Source: Kluyvera sp036759925 (lineage in GTDB: Bacteria; Pseudomonadota; Gammaproteobacteria; Enterobacterales; Enterobacteriaceae). Taken from it: a stretch of 64,000 nucleotides of DNA. A program made the position numbers and the translations under genes. The notes below the pieces were generated by a model. That model worked only from the letters and a program-made list of their open reading frames with translations, was not told the origin of the DNA and ran no database searches. Location of the stretch: assembly GCF_036759925.1 (NCBI RefSeq), contig NZ_JAPKIB010000020.1, positions 1 to 64,000 of the forward strand. Direction: 5' to 3'. Each line of letters opens with the position of its first letter. Within the stretch, counting starts at the first letter, position 1. This document shows, in pieces, positions 8,709-17,326 of this stretch.

Positions 8709-10985
8709 TTAATGCGCCGCTTCTGGCTTATGCTTCTGCGCACTCTGGAAGCCGTAGGTCAGTTCGTTCTTCTCGTTGTCGAGCGCCACGGTGACCTGGC
8801 CGCCGTCAACCAGCGAGCCAAACAGCAGTTCGTTGGCCAGCGGTTTTTTCAGGTTGTCCTGAATCACACGCGCCATTGGACGCGCGCCCATCGCACGGTC
8901 GTAGCCTTTCTCGGCCAGCCAGTTGCGGGCCTCCTGGCTGACTTCCAGCGACACGCCTTTCTGATCCAGTTGAACCTGCAGCTCGACGATGAACTTATCG
9001 ACGACCTGGTGGATCACGTCAGTCGACAGATGATCGAACCAGATAATGTTATCGAGACGGTTACGGAACTCCGGCGTAAAGATCTTTTTGATCTCCTCCA
9101 TCGCGTCGGTGCTGTTGTCCTGCTGGATAAGGCCAATCGATTTACGCTCGGTTTCACGTACGCCGGCGTTGGTGGTCATCACCAGCACCACGTTACGGAA
9201 ATCGGCTTTACGACCGTTGTTATCGGTCAGCGTACCGTTGTCCATCACCTGCAACAGCAGGTTAAAGACGTCCGGGTGCGCTTTTTCGATTTCGTCCAGC
9301 AGCAGTACCGCGTGCGGATGCTTGATAACCGCATCGGTCAGCAGGCCGCCCTGGTCAAAACCAACGTATCCCGGAGGCGCACCGATCAGGCGGCTCACCG
9401 TATGGCGTTCCATATACTCGGACATATCGAAACGCAGCAGCTCAATGCCCATCGCCTTCGCCAGCTGGACGGTCACTTCCGTTTTACCCACCCCAGTCGG
9501 GCCAGCAAACAGGAAGGAGCCCACCGGGCGATGATCGTGGCCGAGGCCTGCGCGGCTCATCTTAATGGCTTCGGTCAACGCATCAATAGCGTTATCCTGG
9601 CCGAATACCAGCATCTTCAGACGGTTGCCGAGGTTTTTCAGCGTATCGCGATCGCTTTGGGAGACGCTTTTCTCCGGGATACGCGCAATACGCGCCACCA
9701 CGGATTCAATGTCCGCCACGTTGATCGTTTTCTTACGCTTGCTCACCGGCATCAGACGGGCGCGCGCGCCTGCCTCATCAATCACGTCAATGGCCTTATC
9801 CGGCAGATGACGATCGTTGATGTATTTCACCGCCAGCTCCACCGCCGCACGTACCGCTTTCGCGGTGTAACGGACATCGTGGTGTGCTTCGTATTTCGGC
9901 TTCAGGCCGTTCAGGATCTGTACAGTCTCTTCTACCGACGGTTCGGTAATATCGATTTTCTGGAAACGACGCGCCAGCGCCCTGTCCTTCTCAAAGATAT
10001 TGCTGAACTCCTGGTAAGTGGTGGAGCCCATCACCCGAATTTTGCCGCTGGAGAGCAGCGGCTTAATCAGGTTCGCGGCATCCACCTGCCCACCCGACGC
10101 AGCGCCCGCACCGATAATGGTGTGGATCTCGTCGATGAACAGAATGCTGTTGGTGTCCTGCTCTAACTGCTTGAGCAGCGCTTTAAAGCGTTTTTCGAAA
10201 TCGCCACGATACTTGGTGCCCGCCAGCAGCGAACCAATATCGAGCGAGTAGATAGTACAGTCGGCCATGATTTCCGGCACGTCGCCGCGCACGATGCGCC
10301 ATGCGAGGCCTTCAGCAATCGCCGTTTTACCGACACCAGACTCCCCCACCAGCAGCGGGTTATTCTTACGGCGACGGCACAGCACCTGAATGGCGCGCTC
10401 CAGCTCTTTGTCGCGGCCAATCAGCGGGTCAATTCCCCCGACGCGAGCAAGCTGATTAAGATTGGTGGTGAAGTTTTCCATACGTTCCTCCCCGCCTGCT
10501 TGCTCTTCGTTAGTCTGCTGATTCCCGGAATCGGAAGGCTGGCTTGGCTCGTCTTTACGCGTGCCGTGAGAGATGAAGTTCACCACGTCAAGGCGGCTGA
10601 CTTCATGTTTACGCAGAAGATACGCAGCCTGCGACTCCTGCTCGCTGAAAATAGCCACGAGGACGTTAGCGCCGGTGACTTCGCTACGCCCGGAAGACTG
10701 GACGTGGAAGACCGCACGCTGCAGAACACGCTGGAAGCTGAGCGTCGGTTGCGTTTCGCGCTCTTCTTCACTGACCGGTAGCACCGGCGTGGTTTGTTCG
10801 ATGAAGGCTTCGAGTTCCTGACGCAGCGCCACCAGATCGACCGAGCACGCTTCCAGCGCTTCACGGGCTGATGGGTTGCTAAGCAGAGCCAGCAACAGAT
10901 GCTCGACGGTCATAAACTCGTGACGGTGCTCGCGCGCTCTGGCGAAAGCCATGTTTAAACTGAGTTCCAGTTCTTGATTGAGCAT
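8709..10985 (-). CDS. clpA: ATP-dependent Clp protease ATP-binding subunit ClpA
   Basis: AAA+ unfoldase that feeds substrates, including ClpS-delivered N-degrons and SsrA-tagged proteins, to ClpP. 758 residues, the K-12 length. An N-domain (1-145) is followed by a linker rich in Ser/Gln/Glu. D1 has Walker A GESGVGKT and Walker B ILFIDEIHT; D2 has Walker A GPTGVGKT and Walker B VLLLDEIEKAH. I chose the ATG at 10985 (MLNQELELSLN) rather than the in-frame start five codons upstream. It follows clpS by 29 bp in one operon. Confidence 0.97.
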   Translation of the reverse strand: MLNQELELSLNMAFARAREHRHEFMTVEHLLLALLSNPSAREALEACSVDLVALRQELEAFIEQTTPVLPVSEEERETQPTLSFQRVLQRAVFHVQSSGRSEVTGANVLVAIFSEQESQAAYLLRKHEVSRLDVVNFISHGTRKDEPSQPSDSGNQQTNEEQAGGEERMENFTTNLNQLARVGGIDPLIGRDKELERAIQVLCRRRKNNPLLVGESGVGKTAIAEGLAWRIVRGDVPEIMADCTIYSLDIGSLLAGTKYRGDFEKRFKALLKQLEQDTNSILFIDEIHTIIGAGAASGGQVDAANLIKPLLSSGKIRVMGSTTYQEFSNIFEKDRALARRFQKIDITEPSVEETVQILNGLKPKYEAHHDVRYTAKAVRAAVELAVKYINDRHLPDKAIDVIDEAGARARLMPVSKRKKTINVADIESVVARIARIPEKSVSQSDRDTLKNLGNRLKMLVFGQDNAIDALTEAIKMSRAGLGHDHRPVGSFLFAGPTGVGKTEVTVQLAKAMGIELLRFDMSEYMERHTVSRLIGAPPGYVGFDQGGLLTDAVIKHPHAVLLLDEIEKAHPDVFNLLLQVMDNGTLTDNNGRKADFRNVVLVMTTNAGVRETERKSIGLIQQDNSTDAMEEIKKIFTPEFRNRLDNIIWFDHLSTDVIHQVVDKFIVELQVQLDQKGVSLEVSQEARNWLAEKGYDRAMGARPMARVIQDNLKKPLANELLFGSLVDGGQVTVALDNEKNELTYGFQSAQKHKPEAAH

Positions 10986-11014
10986 AGGCACCTCCCCCAA
11001 TTTTCATGCCTGTA

Positions 11015-11335
11015 TCAGGCTTGTTCCAGCGTACACAACAGTGGATGCTCGTTCTCCCTCGCGTACTGATTCACCATGGCAACTTTGGTCTCGGCGACTT
11101 CTGCCGTAAAGACACCACAAATTGCTTTACCTTGATAGTGAACCGTTAGCATCAGTTGTGTTGCGCGTTCTACATCATAAGAAAAGAATTTTTGTAACAC
11201 GTCAATAACAAACTCCATCGGAGTGTAATCATCATTGACCAATATCACTTTATACATCGATGGGGGCTTAAGCCCATCCTGAAGTTTATCTGCCGAAAGC
11301 TGGTCGAAATCCAGCCAGTCTCTGGTCTTACTCAT
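11015..11335 (-). CDS. clpS: ClpS adaptor of ClpAP
   Basis: N-degron recognin that hands substrates to ClpA. 106 residues, as in K-12. The flexible N-tail is followed by the family core VILVNDDYTPMEFVIDVL, which carries the N-end binding pocket (the NDD segment), and AEVAETK near the C-terminus. First gene of clpS-clpA. Confidence 0.97.
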   Translation of the reverse strand: MSKTRDWLDFDQLSADKLQDGLKPPSMYKVILVNDDYTPMEFVIDVLQKFFSYDVERATQLMLTVHYQGKAICGVFTAEVAETKVAMVNQYARENEHPLLCTLEQA

Positions 11336-11730
11336 TGTCAGTCATCATTGTGGGTGTCATCTCGTGCTACTGACGTTCCTGTTTGCACTTAAGCGCCTCG
11401 TATTATTGACGGTATTAATGACACATTTACCGTCCGCTACGCAGCCACTTGCTCCTGTGCATACACGTTCTAAATTTACTGTAGATCATAGATAGCTATC
11501 ACCTATAGCTGTCATTCGCGAACTCTGTCACATTCCCGTCAATAGCGTTAACTGCTTCAAATTTTGATGCATTTTCCCCCTTCAGCCTCCCTCAAACGCT
11601 TGACGCATTGTGCGAAATATCTAAATTGTACTGGCGAGAGTTGGTGAGGTTTTGAACAACTCCTGACTCCACCACCGGTTCATTCCATCTACTTATAAAC
11701 GTATAATAGTGTTACGAAGGATGTCGAAGT
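11336..11730. promoter_or_regulatory. divergent clpS / cspD promoter region
   Basis: 395 bp with no gene. A consensus TATAAT (11702-11707) lies 23 bp before the cspD ATG, which implies a very short leader; the -35 region near 11680 is poor. Around 11490-11515 is a small imperfect inverted repeat (ATAGCTAT / ATAGCT) of unknown meaning. I saw no clear site for a named regulator. Confidence 0.45.
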
Positions 11731-11952
11731 ATGGAAATGGGTACTGTTAAGTGGTTCAACAATGCTAAAGGGTTCGGTTTTATTTGCCCGGAAGGCGGTG
11801 GCGAGGACATCTTCGCCCATTACTCCACCATCCAGATGGATGGGTACAGAACGTTAAAAGCCGGGCAATCCGTCCAGTTTGATGTCCACGAGGGGCCGAA
11901 AGGTAATCATGCCAGCGTGATTATCCCTCTGGAAGCAGAAACAGCCGCCTAG
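11731..11952 (+). CDS. cspD: cold-shock-like protein CspD
   Basis: 73-residue cold-shock domain protein. In E. coli CspD is a stationary-phase, single-strand DNA-binding replication inhibitor. RNP1 (KGFGFI) and RNP2 (DIFAHY) are intact. One residue shorter than K-12, ending ETAA. A good ribosome site (AAGGATG) precedes the ATG. Divergent from clpS, as in K-12. Confidence 0.95.
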   Translation: MEMGTVKWFNNAKGFGFICPEGGGEDIFAHYSTIQMDGYRTLKAGQSVQFDVHEGPKGNHASVIIPLEAETAA

Positions 11953-11983
11953 TTACTGCCCCATTGTGTACATCCCGCTGTCA

Positions 11984-12016
11984 AAATGCCAGTCCTTCTG
12001 ACTGGCATTTTTTCAT
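11984..12016. terminator. terminator between cspD and macB
   Basis: An 11-bp perfect stem (AAATGCCAGTC at 11984-11994 with GACTGGCATTT at 12000-12010), a 5-nt loop and T-rich ends. It serves cspD, and probably also the convergent macB. Confidence 0.85.
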
Positions 12017-12027
12017 TTCTTTTGCGC

Positions 12028-13968
12028 TTATTCCCGCGCCAGCGCATCGACCGGATCGAGCCGGGCAGCGTTGCGCGCAGGTAGCCAACCAAACAGCACG
12101 CCGGTCAGCGTCGAGCAGATAAATGCCGTCAGCAGGGCCAGCGGTGAGAAGCCGATTTCCCATCCCGGCAGCACCAACTGTAAGAGCAGCGCAATCATCA
12201 TGGAAAGCGCCACGCCGATCGCACCGCCGACAAGGCAGACCAGGATCGCCTCTATCAGGAACTGCTGCAGCACGTTGCTGGCCCGCGCCCCAACCGCCAT
12301 ACGAATGCCGATTTCCCGGGTACGCTCCGTCACCGACACCAGCATAATGTTCATCACGCCAATACCGCCCACCACCAGCGAAATCACCGCCACCAGCGTT
12401 AAGAACAGCTGTAATGTATGTGTGGTGCGTTCTGCCGTTTTCAAGACGCTGTCCATGTTCCAGACGAAGAAATCTTTTTTGCCGTGCCGCAGATTGAGTA
12501 GCCGGGTGAGTTGCTCTTCCGCAAGGCTGCTGTCGTAACCCTCTTTCACCCTGACGGTAATCGAGTTTAGCCACGTCTGCCCCATCACCCTTCCGGACAT
12601 CGTTGAGTATGGCAACCAAACGCGCAGAATTTTGCTGCTGCCAAACATCGACTGTTTTTCATCTGCCACACCGATAACCGTCGCGGGCATATTGCCGACC
12701 AGAATGACTTCGCCTACCACATTGGCTTTATTCGGGAACAGCTGGCGGCGCGTGTTGCTATCGAGCACCACCACCTGCGAACGTTCCGCGGACTGTACGC
12801 CGTTAAAGGTATTCCCTTCGCTGAAGGTCATGCCGTAAACGTTAAAGTAGTGCTGCCCGATACCCTGAACGCTGGCGGCGACATCAATATTGCCTGCCCT
12901 GACGCGCAGGTTTTTTGACACCGATGGGGTGACTGAACTGACCCACGACTGCTTTTCAATCGCCAGCAGGTCATCGTATTTCAACGACTGCTGGTACTGC
13001 GGGTCGTCATCGCCGAAATCTTTCCCCGGATAGACATCAATGGTGTTGGTACCGATAGCGCGAATATCCGCCAGCACCATCTGCTTGGCCGCGTCGCCCA
13101 CCACCACGATGGAGACCACCGAGGCGATGCCGATGATAATGCCCAGCATGGTCAGCAGCGTGCGCATTTTATTGGCAACCATCGCGCGCCAGGCCATCGA
13201 CAACGCTTCGCGGAAGCTGTTGCTGAACTGCTGCCAGCCGGACGCATTCTGAGCTGCAGGTTTGCGCGCCGCTACCGTCGTCTGACGCGGGGGCGGATTA
13301 TGGATAATTTCGCCGTCACGAATTTCAATCACCCGCTCGGCCTGCGAGGCAACCTGCGGGTCGTGGGTGACGATAATAATGGTGTGCCCCTGCTCTTTTA
13401 GCTGATGCAGGATAGCCATCACCTCTTCACCCGAATGGGTATCAAGCGCCCCCGTGGGTTCATCGGCAAGTATCACCTGACCGCCGTTCATCAACGCGCG
13501 GGCAATACTGACGCGCTGCTGCTGGCCGCCGGAAAGCTGCGAAGGCGCATAATCCACGCGATCGGCAAGCCCAAGACGCTGCAGCAGTTCTCCAGCGCGC
13601 TCAAGGCGGGCTTTGCGCTCCATGCCAGCATAGACGGCAGGCACTTCAACGTTCTGCGCGGCCGTCAGGTGAGACAGCAAATGGTAGCGCTGAAAGATAA
13701 AGCCAAAATGCTCGCGCCGCAGCGCTGCCAGCGCATCGCTATCCAGCGTCGCGACATCTACCCCGGCAACCCGATAAGTCCCGCTCGTGGGCTTATCAAG
13801 ACAGCCCAGGATATTCATCAGAGTGGATTTGCCCGAACCGGAGGCCCCGACAATCGCCACCATCTCACCGGCGTTAATTTGCAGTGAGATGCCTTTAAGC
13901 ACATCCACGCTGCCGTCACCGGACGGGTAGCTGCGACGGATGTTGCTCAGTTCAAGCAGTGCGGTCAT
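12028..13968 (-). CDS. macB: macrolide/enterotoxin exporter MacB
   Basis: ABC exporter of the inner membrane; works with MacA and TolC to expel macrolides and, in relatives, enterotoxin and other periplasmic substrates. 646 residues. The N-terminal ATPase has Walker A GASGSGKSTLMN near 42-53, the signature LSGGQQQRVSIARAL and Walker B VILADEPTGALD. Then come one membrane helix (about 275), a large periplasmic domain and three C-terminal helices (about 520-640), the MacB topology. Its ATG overlaps the macA stop (ATGA), so the two are translationally coupled. Confidence 0.96.
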   Translation of the reverse strand: MTALLELSNIRRSYPSGDGSVDVLKGISLQINAGEMVAIVGASGSGKSTLMNILGCLDKPTSGTYRVAGVDVATLDSDALAALRREHFGFIFQRYHLLSHLTAAQNVEVPAVYAGMERKARLERAGELLQRLGLADRVDYAPSQLSGGQQQRVSIARALMNGGQVILADEPTGALDTHSGEEVMAILHQLKEQGHTIIIVTHDPQVASQAERVIEIRDGEIIHNPPPRQTTVAARKPAAQNASGWQQFSNSFREALSMAWRAMVANKMRTLLTMLGIIIGIASVVSIVVVGDAAKQMVLADIRAIGTNTIDVYPGKDFGDDDPQYQQSLKYDDLLAIEKQSWVSSVTPSVSKNLRVRAGNIDVAASVQGIGQHYFNVYGMTFSEGNTFNGVQSAERSQVVVLDSNTRRQLFPNKANVVGEVILVGNMPATVIGVADEKQSMFGSSKILRVWLPYSTMSGRVMGQTWLNSITVRVKEGYDSSLAEEQLTRLLNLRHGKKDFFVWNMDSVLKTAERTTHTLQLFLTLVAVISLVVGGIGVMNIMLVSVTERTREIGIRMAVGARASNVLQQFLIEAILVCLVGGAIGVALSMMIALLLQLVLPGWEIGFSPLALLTAFICSTLTGVLFGWLPARNAARLDPVDALARE

Positions 13969-15080
13969 TGTGCGGCCCCGGCTTTACCTTCTCCGGTAAT
14001 CACCTCATCGCCCGCCTCCAGCCCTTTGGCAATTTCCACATCGGTGTCGTTACGCGCGCCAATCACGACTTCACGGGTTTTCACCTCGCCGTTACGCAGC
14101 AGGCGTACGTTGTAGCGATTATCGCCCACGTTCTCACCCAACGCGGAAAGCGGGATGGTCAGCACATCGTTTACGCCACCGAGCTGGATATGCACCTGAG
14201 CCGTCATGTCCAGGCGCAAAACGCCCTGCGGGTTAGGCACTTCAAAACGGGCATAGTAGAAGATGGCATCGTTGACCTTTTCCGGCGTTGGCAGAATGTC
14301 TTTGAGCGTACCTTCGTAACGCGTCAGCGGGTCACCCAACACCGTAAACCAGGCTTTCTGCCCAGGCTTGAGGTGGATAACATCGGCCTCCGACACCTGC
14401 GCTTTCACCAGCATGGTACGGAGATCGGCAAGAGTCAGAATATTCGGCGCCTGCTGAGCGGCAATCACCGTCTGCCCCTGCAGAGTAGTAATTTGCGTGA
14501 CTTCGCCCGCCATAGGCGCGACGATGCGGGTGAAATCGAGGTTGGTTTTAGCGGTGTCCAGAGAGGCCTGATTTCGCTTAATTTGTGCGTCAATTGTGCC
14601 AATCTGCGCTTTTTTCACCACCATTTCGGTGGCAGCCGTGTCCAGATCCTGGCGCGAAATTGCCTGGGTTTTTGCCAACTGCTGCTGACGTGAAAAGGTC
14701 ACGCTCGCCAGCTTCCATTCCGCTTCCGCCTGCTGGCGCTGCGCTCGCAGTTCCATCAACGTGGCTTCCACCTCTTTTATCTGGTTTTGCGCCTGTTCGG
14801 GGTCAATCACCCCTAGCAGCTGATCTTTCGCGACTTTATCGCCAATGTTCACCGACAATGTTTTCAACTGTCCGCTCACCTGCGCGCCGACGTCCACTTT
14901 GCGTAGCGCGTCAAGTTTGCCGGTGGCCAGTACGCTCTGCTCAAGGGAGCCCTTGCGGACAATCAACGTCTGGTAATTGGGCAACGGCGCGTTCAGCGTT
15001 TTCCAGACCGCTATCACGGCAATGATCACGACGATCGCCGCAATCACATAGCGTTTTTTAAACTTTCCCTTGATGTTCAT
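13965..15080 (-). CDS. macA: MacA membrane-fusion protein of MacAB-TolC
   Basis: Periplasmic adaptor that stimulates MacB ATPase and links it to TolC. 371 residues, the family length. One N-terminal membrane anchor (KKRYVIAAIVVIIAVIAVWK) is followed by a lipoyl half-motif, a long alpha-hairpin (about 95-205, rich in Gln/Ala/Lys), the second lipoyl half and a beta-barrel. First gene of macAB. A PhoP-box-like repeat lies 49 bp upstream on this strand. Confidence 0.96.
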   Translation of the reverse strand: MNIKGKFKKRYVIAAIVVIIAVIAVWKTLNAPLPNYQTLIVRKGSLEQSVLATGKLDALRKVDVGAQVSGQLKTLSVNIGDKVAKDQLLGVIDPEQAQNQIKEVEATLMELRAQRQQAEAEWKLASVTFSRQQQLAKTQAISRQDLDTAATEMVVKKAQIGTIDAQIKRNQASLDTAKTNLDFTRIVAPMAGEVTQITTLQGQTVIAAQQAPNILTLADLRTMLVKAQVSEADVIHLKPGQKAWFTVLGDPLTRYEGTLKDILPTPEKVNDAIFYYARFEVPNPQGVLRLDMTAQVHIQLGGVNDVLTIPLSALGENVGDNRYNVRLLRNGEVKTREVVIGARNDTDVEIAKGLEAGDEVITGEGKAGAAQ

Positions 15081-15128
15081 AAAAATCCTGTATTCCCCAG
15101 TGTATTCGACAGAATGTAAAAGCTAATG

Positions 15129-15145
15129 TAAACAGAAGGTAAACG
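15129..15145 (-). promoter_or_regulatory. PhoP-box-like direct repeat upstream of macA
   Basis: On the macA strand the sequence reads CGTTTA, five bases, TGTTTA. This fits the PhoP consensus (T/G)GTTTA-N5-(T/G)GTTTA at 11 of 12 positions. The box ends 49 bp before the macA ATG. A hexamer 12 bp further on (CATTCT) is a poor -10. In Salmonella macAB is reported to be repressed by PhoPQ; the same control here is inference. Confidence 0.55.
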
Positions 15146-15241
15146 GGTCATAACAAACACTTAAGCATTCTCTGGTTATTGAGATTTGGTTTAGTTTTCC
15201 AATTGTAAACTTTAGAAAAGTTTTTATTCAGGTCGCCAGCC

Positions 15242-16195
15242 ATGTCTCAACTCAGTGATAATTCACTCTCCTCAGCACGCTCATTTTCCAGTTTTGGTCT
15301 ATTTTTCAGCCTGTTTAGTGGCCAATGGCAACCAGGGAAACAGTGGCAAAAACGCAGCTTTCGGCGGAAGTTTATGCTGCGATCGTTGCTCATGCCACGT
15401 TTAAGCCGTGAATGGATGCGCGAGCTTTCCCAATGGTCAAATCTTAACGCGGTACTGGCACGCCAACCTCGCCTGCCGGTGCGGCTACATCGTCCTTACC
15501 TGGCCGTTAATTTTGCCCGCCCTCTGGTCGTGGATGCGCTGCGCTATCACTATAAGCTGTTATCTGAGGCAATGTCCTCTGAAGAGTTTGAGACCTATCT
15601 GAATTCGCAGTATTTCCCGCTCGCAAAAGTGGAGGGGAAAAACGGCGAGATCTTCAGCTTTGAATTGACCATGGAAGTCAATCTCGACAAAGAAGGTGAA
15701 AGTACCGTCCTGATGCGCAACGGAAATGGCGATACGCTGGCGGAAATGACTTTTACCATCCTGAACTATCAGAATCAGCGCACGCTGTTTATTGGCGGAC
15801 TGCAGGGTGGCAAACGCGAGCTTCCCCATGAAGCCATTCAGGAAGCGACCAAGGCCTGCCACGGCCTGTTCCCAAAACGCCTGGTGATGGAAGCCATTTG
15901 CCACTTTGCTGAGCGTCTGCAGGTGGAGCAAATTCTTGCCGTTAGCAACGCGGTCCATATTTTCCGTGGCGAGCGCTACCACGATAAAAACAAAACCATC
16001 CTCTCTGATTACGACACCTTCTGGGAAGCCGTCGGTGGCGAATGCGATCAAACCGGCTATTTTCATATCCCCGGCGCTATCGCCCGCAAAGATATCGCCG
16101 AGATCGCGAGTAAAAAGCGCGCGGAATACCGCCGTCGCTATGAGCTGCTCGATACCATTGATGTACAAATGTCAGCGCTCTTTAACCCGCGTTAA
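15242..16195 (+). CDS. YbjX/VirK-like DUF535 protein, copy 1
   Basis: 317-residue member of the DUF535 family, which includes E. coli YbjX, Shigella VirK and Salmonella SomA and is linked to envelope and antimicrobial-peptide fitness. Biochemical activity is unknown. Family blocks seen: RRKFMLRSL (about 41-49), RLPVRLHRPYL, LFIGGLQGG, KACHGLFPKRLVMEA and the C-terminal SKKRAEYRRRYELLD. No signal peptide or clear membrane helix. It is divergent from macA and followed by a second family member. I cannot say which copy is the true K-12 ybjX ortholog; copy 2 looks closer. No clear PhoP box upstream of this copy. Confidence 0.85.
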   Translation: MSQLSDNSLSSARSFSSFGLFFSLFSGQWQPGKQWQKRSFRRKFMLRSLLMPRLSREWMRELSQWSNLNAVLARQPRLPVRLHRPYLAVNFARPLVVDALRYHYKLLSEAMSSEEFETYLNSQYFPLAKVEGKNGEIFSFELTMEVNLDKEGESTVLMRNGNGDTLAEMTFTILNYQNQRTLFIGGLQGGKRELPHEAIQEATKACHGLFPKRLVMEAICHFAERLQVEQILAVSNAVHIFRGERYHDKNKTILSDYDTFWEAVGGECDQTGYFHIPGAIARKDIAEIASKKRAEYRRRYELLDTIDVQMSALFNPR

Positions 16196-16305
16196 GCTTT
16201 CTTTTCCGCGCGCTGCTGATGCAGTGCGCTGAAAACAGTAAAAAACAGACATCATCAAACCTAAACGCTTAATCAACAAGCGTTAATCTCCACAATTCTT
16301 ACATT

Positions 16306-16340
16306 TGTTGAAATTGTGTTGAGAGTCTCGTTGCTTAAAT
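16306..16340 (+). promoter_or_regulatory. PhoP-type promoter candidate for the second ybjX gene
   Basis: The direct repeat TGTTGA-N5-TGTTGA (16306-16311 and 16317-16322) has the 11-bp phase of a PhoP box, with one mismatch per half. Exactly 12 bp later comes TTAAAT (16335-16340), a 4/6 match to -10. A 12-bp box to -10 spacing is that of class I PhoP promoters. ybjX is a reported PhoP target in Salmonella. Confidence 0.5.
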
Positions 16341-16369
16341 AGGTAAATCTTTCTTATGAGATTATCCTT

Positions 16370-17326
16370 ATGTCCAGTATCGCCGCGCTTTCCCCGTCAA
16401 CCTCCCTGCAACCTGAGTCCAGTTGGCACTTCTTTCGGCTGCTGTCGAGCGGCGCGTTAACACCCGGTCGGGCGTGGCAAAATCCAGGCTACCGCTTCAA
16501 GTTCATACTGCGTTCATTGAGTACCCCGCATATGACCGGCAAGCTACTGGACCGTCTGGCGAAACAACCACATTTAATGCAGATTCTGGACGTACAGCCC
16601 GGCCTACCGTGCCGTCTGCACCGTCCGTGGTTATCCATTCACACCGATCCCCAGCAGACGATCGAGGCATTAAGCTGGCACTATCAGCAACTGCTAAGCC
16701 ATCTGCCTGAGGGTGTGACGCAAGGATATCTTTCGCCACACGGCGCACTACTGGCGACGCTCAACGGCAAAGAGGGTCAGCAATACGCTATACGCCTGAA
16801 CGCGGATGCCATGCAGGATAAAGAAGGTGAAGCAACGCTAACGTTTCGCGATGAAAACAACACCGTGTTGGCTGAGCTGACCTTTACGTTATGTCAGTTC
16901 AACGGGGTGAATACGTTTTATATTGGGGGTTTGCAGGGGGCGAAGGCGCATGTTCCGCACCAGCTTATTCAGACGGCAACAAAAGCCTGCCACGGCCTGT
17001 TCCCGAAAAGGCTTGTGGTCGATGCGCTGTTAACGCTGACCGCACCGCTGTCGGTAGAACACGTGCGTGCCGTCAGTAACGAGACGCATATCTATCGCAG
17101 CATTCGCTATCGTCGCAAAAAGCGCGACAAGCTGCATGCCGATTACAACAGCTTCTGGGAATCGCTCAGCGCAACGGTAGACAACAAAGGTGAGTACGTG
17201 CTTCCGCTGGCGCTGCCGCGTAAGACCATGGAAGAGATTGCCAGCAAAAAACGCGCGGAGTACCGCCGCCGCTACGAGCTGCTGGATACGCTCCAGCAGC
17301 AGATTTTGCAGGCCACCACACTCTAA
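16370..17326 (+). CDS. ybjX: YbjX/VirK-like DUF535 protein, copy 2
   Basis: 318 residues, DUF535 family, paralogous to the gene just upstream. It shares YRFKFILRSL, GLPCRLHRPWL, FYIGGLQGAK, KACHGLFPKRLVVDA and an almost identical tail SKKRAEYRRRYELLD, but the middle third differs widely, so the duplication is old. The 174-bp gap upstream holds its own promoter-like signal. Its stop codon overlaps that of convergent ybjD by 4 bases. Likely the ybjX ortholog by position. Confidence 0.85.
   Translation: MSSIAALSPSTSLQPESSWHFFRLLSSGALTPGRAWQNPGYRFKFILRSLSTPHMTGKLLDRLAKQPHLMQILDVQPGLPCRLHRPWLSIHTDPQQTIEALSWHYQQLLSHLPEGVTQGYLSPHGALLATLNGKEGQQYAIRLNADAMQDKEGEATLTFRDENNTVLAELTFTLCQFNGVNTFYIGGLQGAKAHVPHQLIQTATKACHGLFPKRLVVDALLTLTAPLSVEHVRAVSNETHIYRSIRYRRKKRDKLHADYNSFWESLSATVDNKGEYVLPLALPRKTMEEIASKKRAEYRRRYELLDTLQQQILQATTL

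Noticed and set aside
8712..10166. 484-codon open frame antisense to clpA
   Set aside because: Lies wholly within clpA on the other strand and has no recognisable domain; a shadow of biased codon use in a conserved gene.
15146..15241. PhoP box for the first ybjX copy
   Set aside because: The GGTTA and GGTTTA motifs are 14 bp apart, not 11, and no -10 at the right distance was found.
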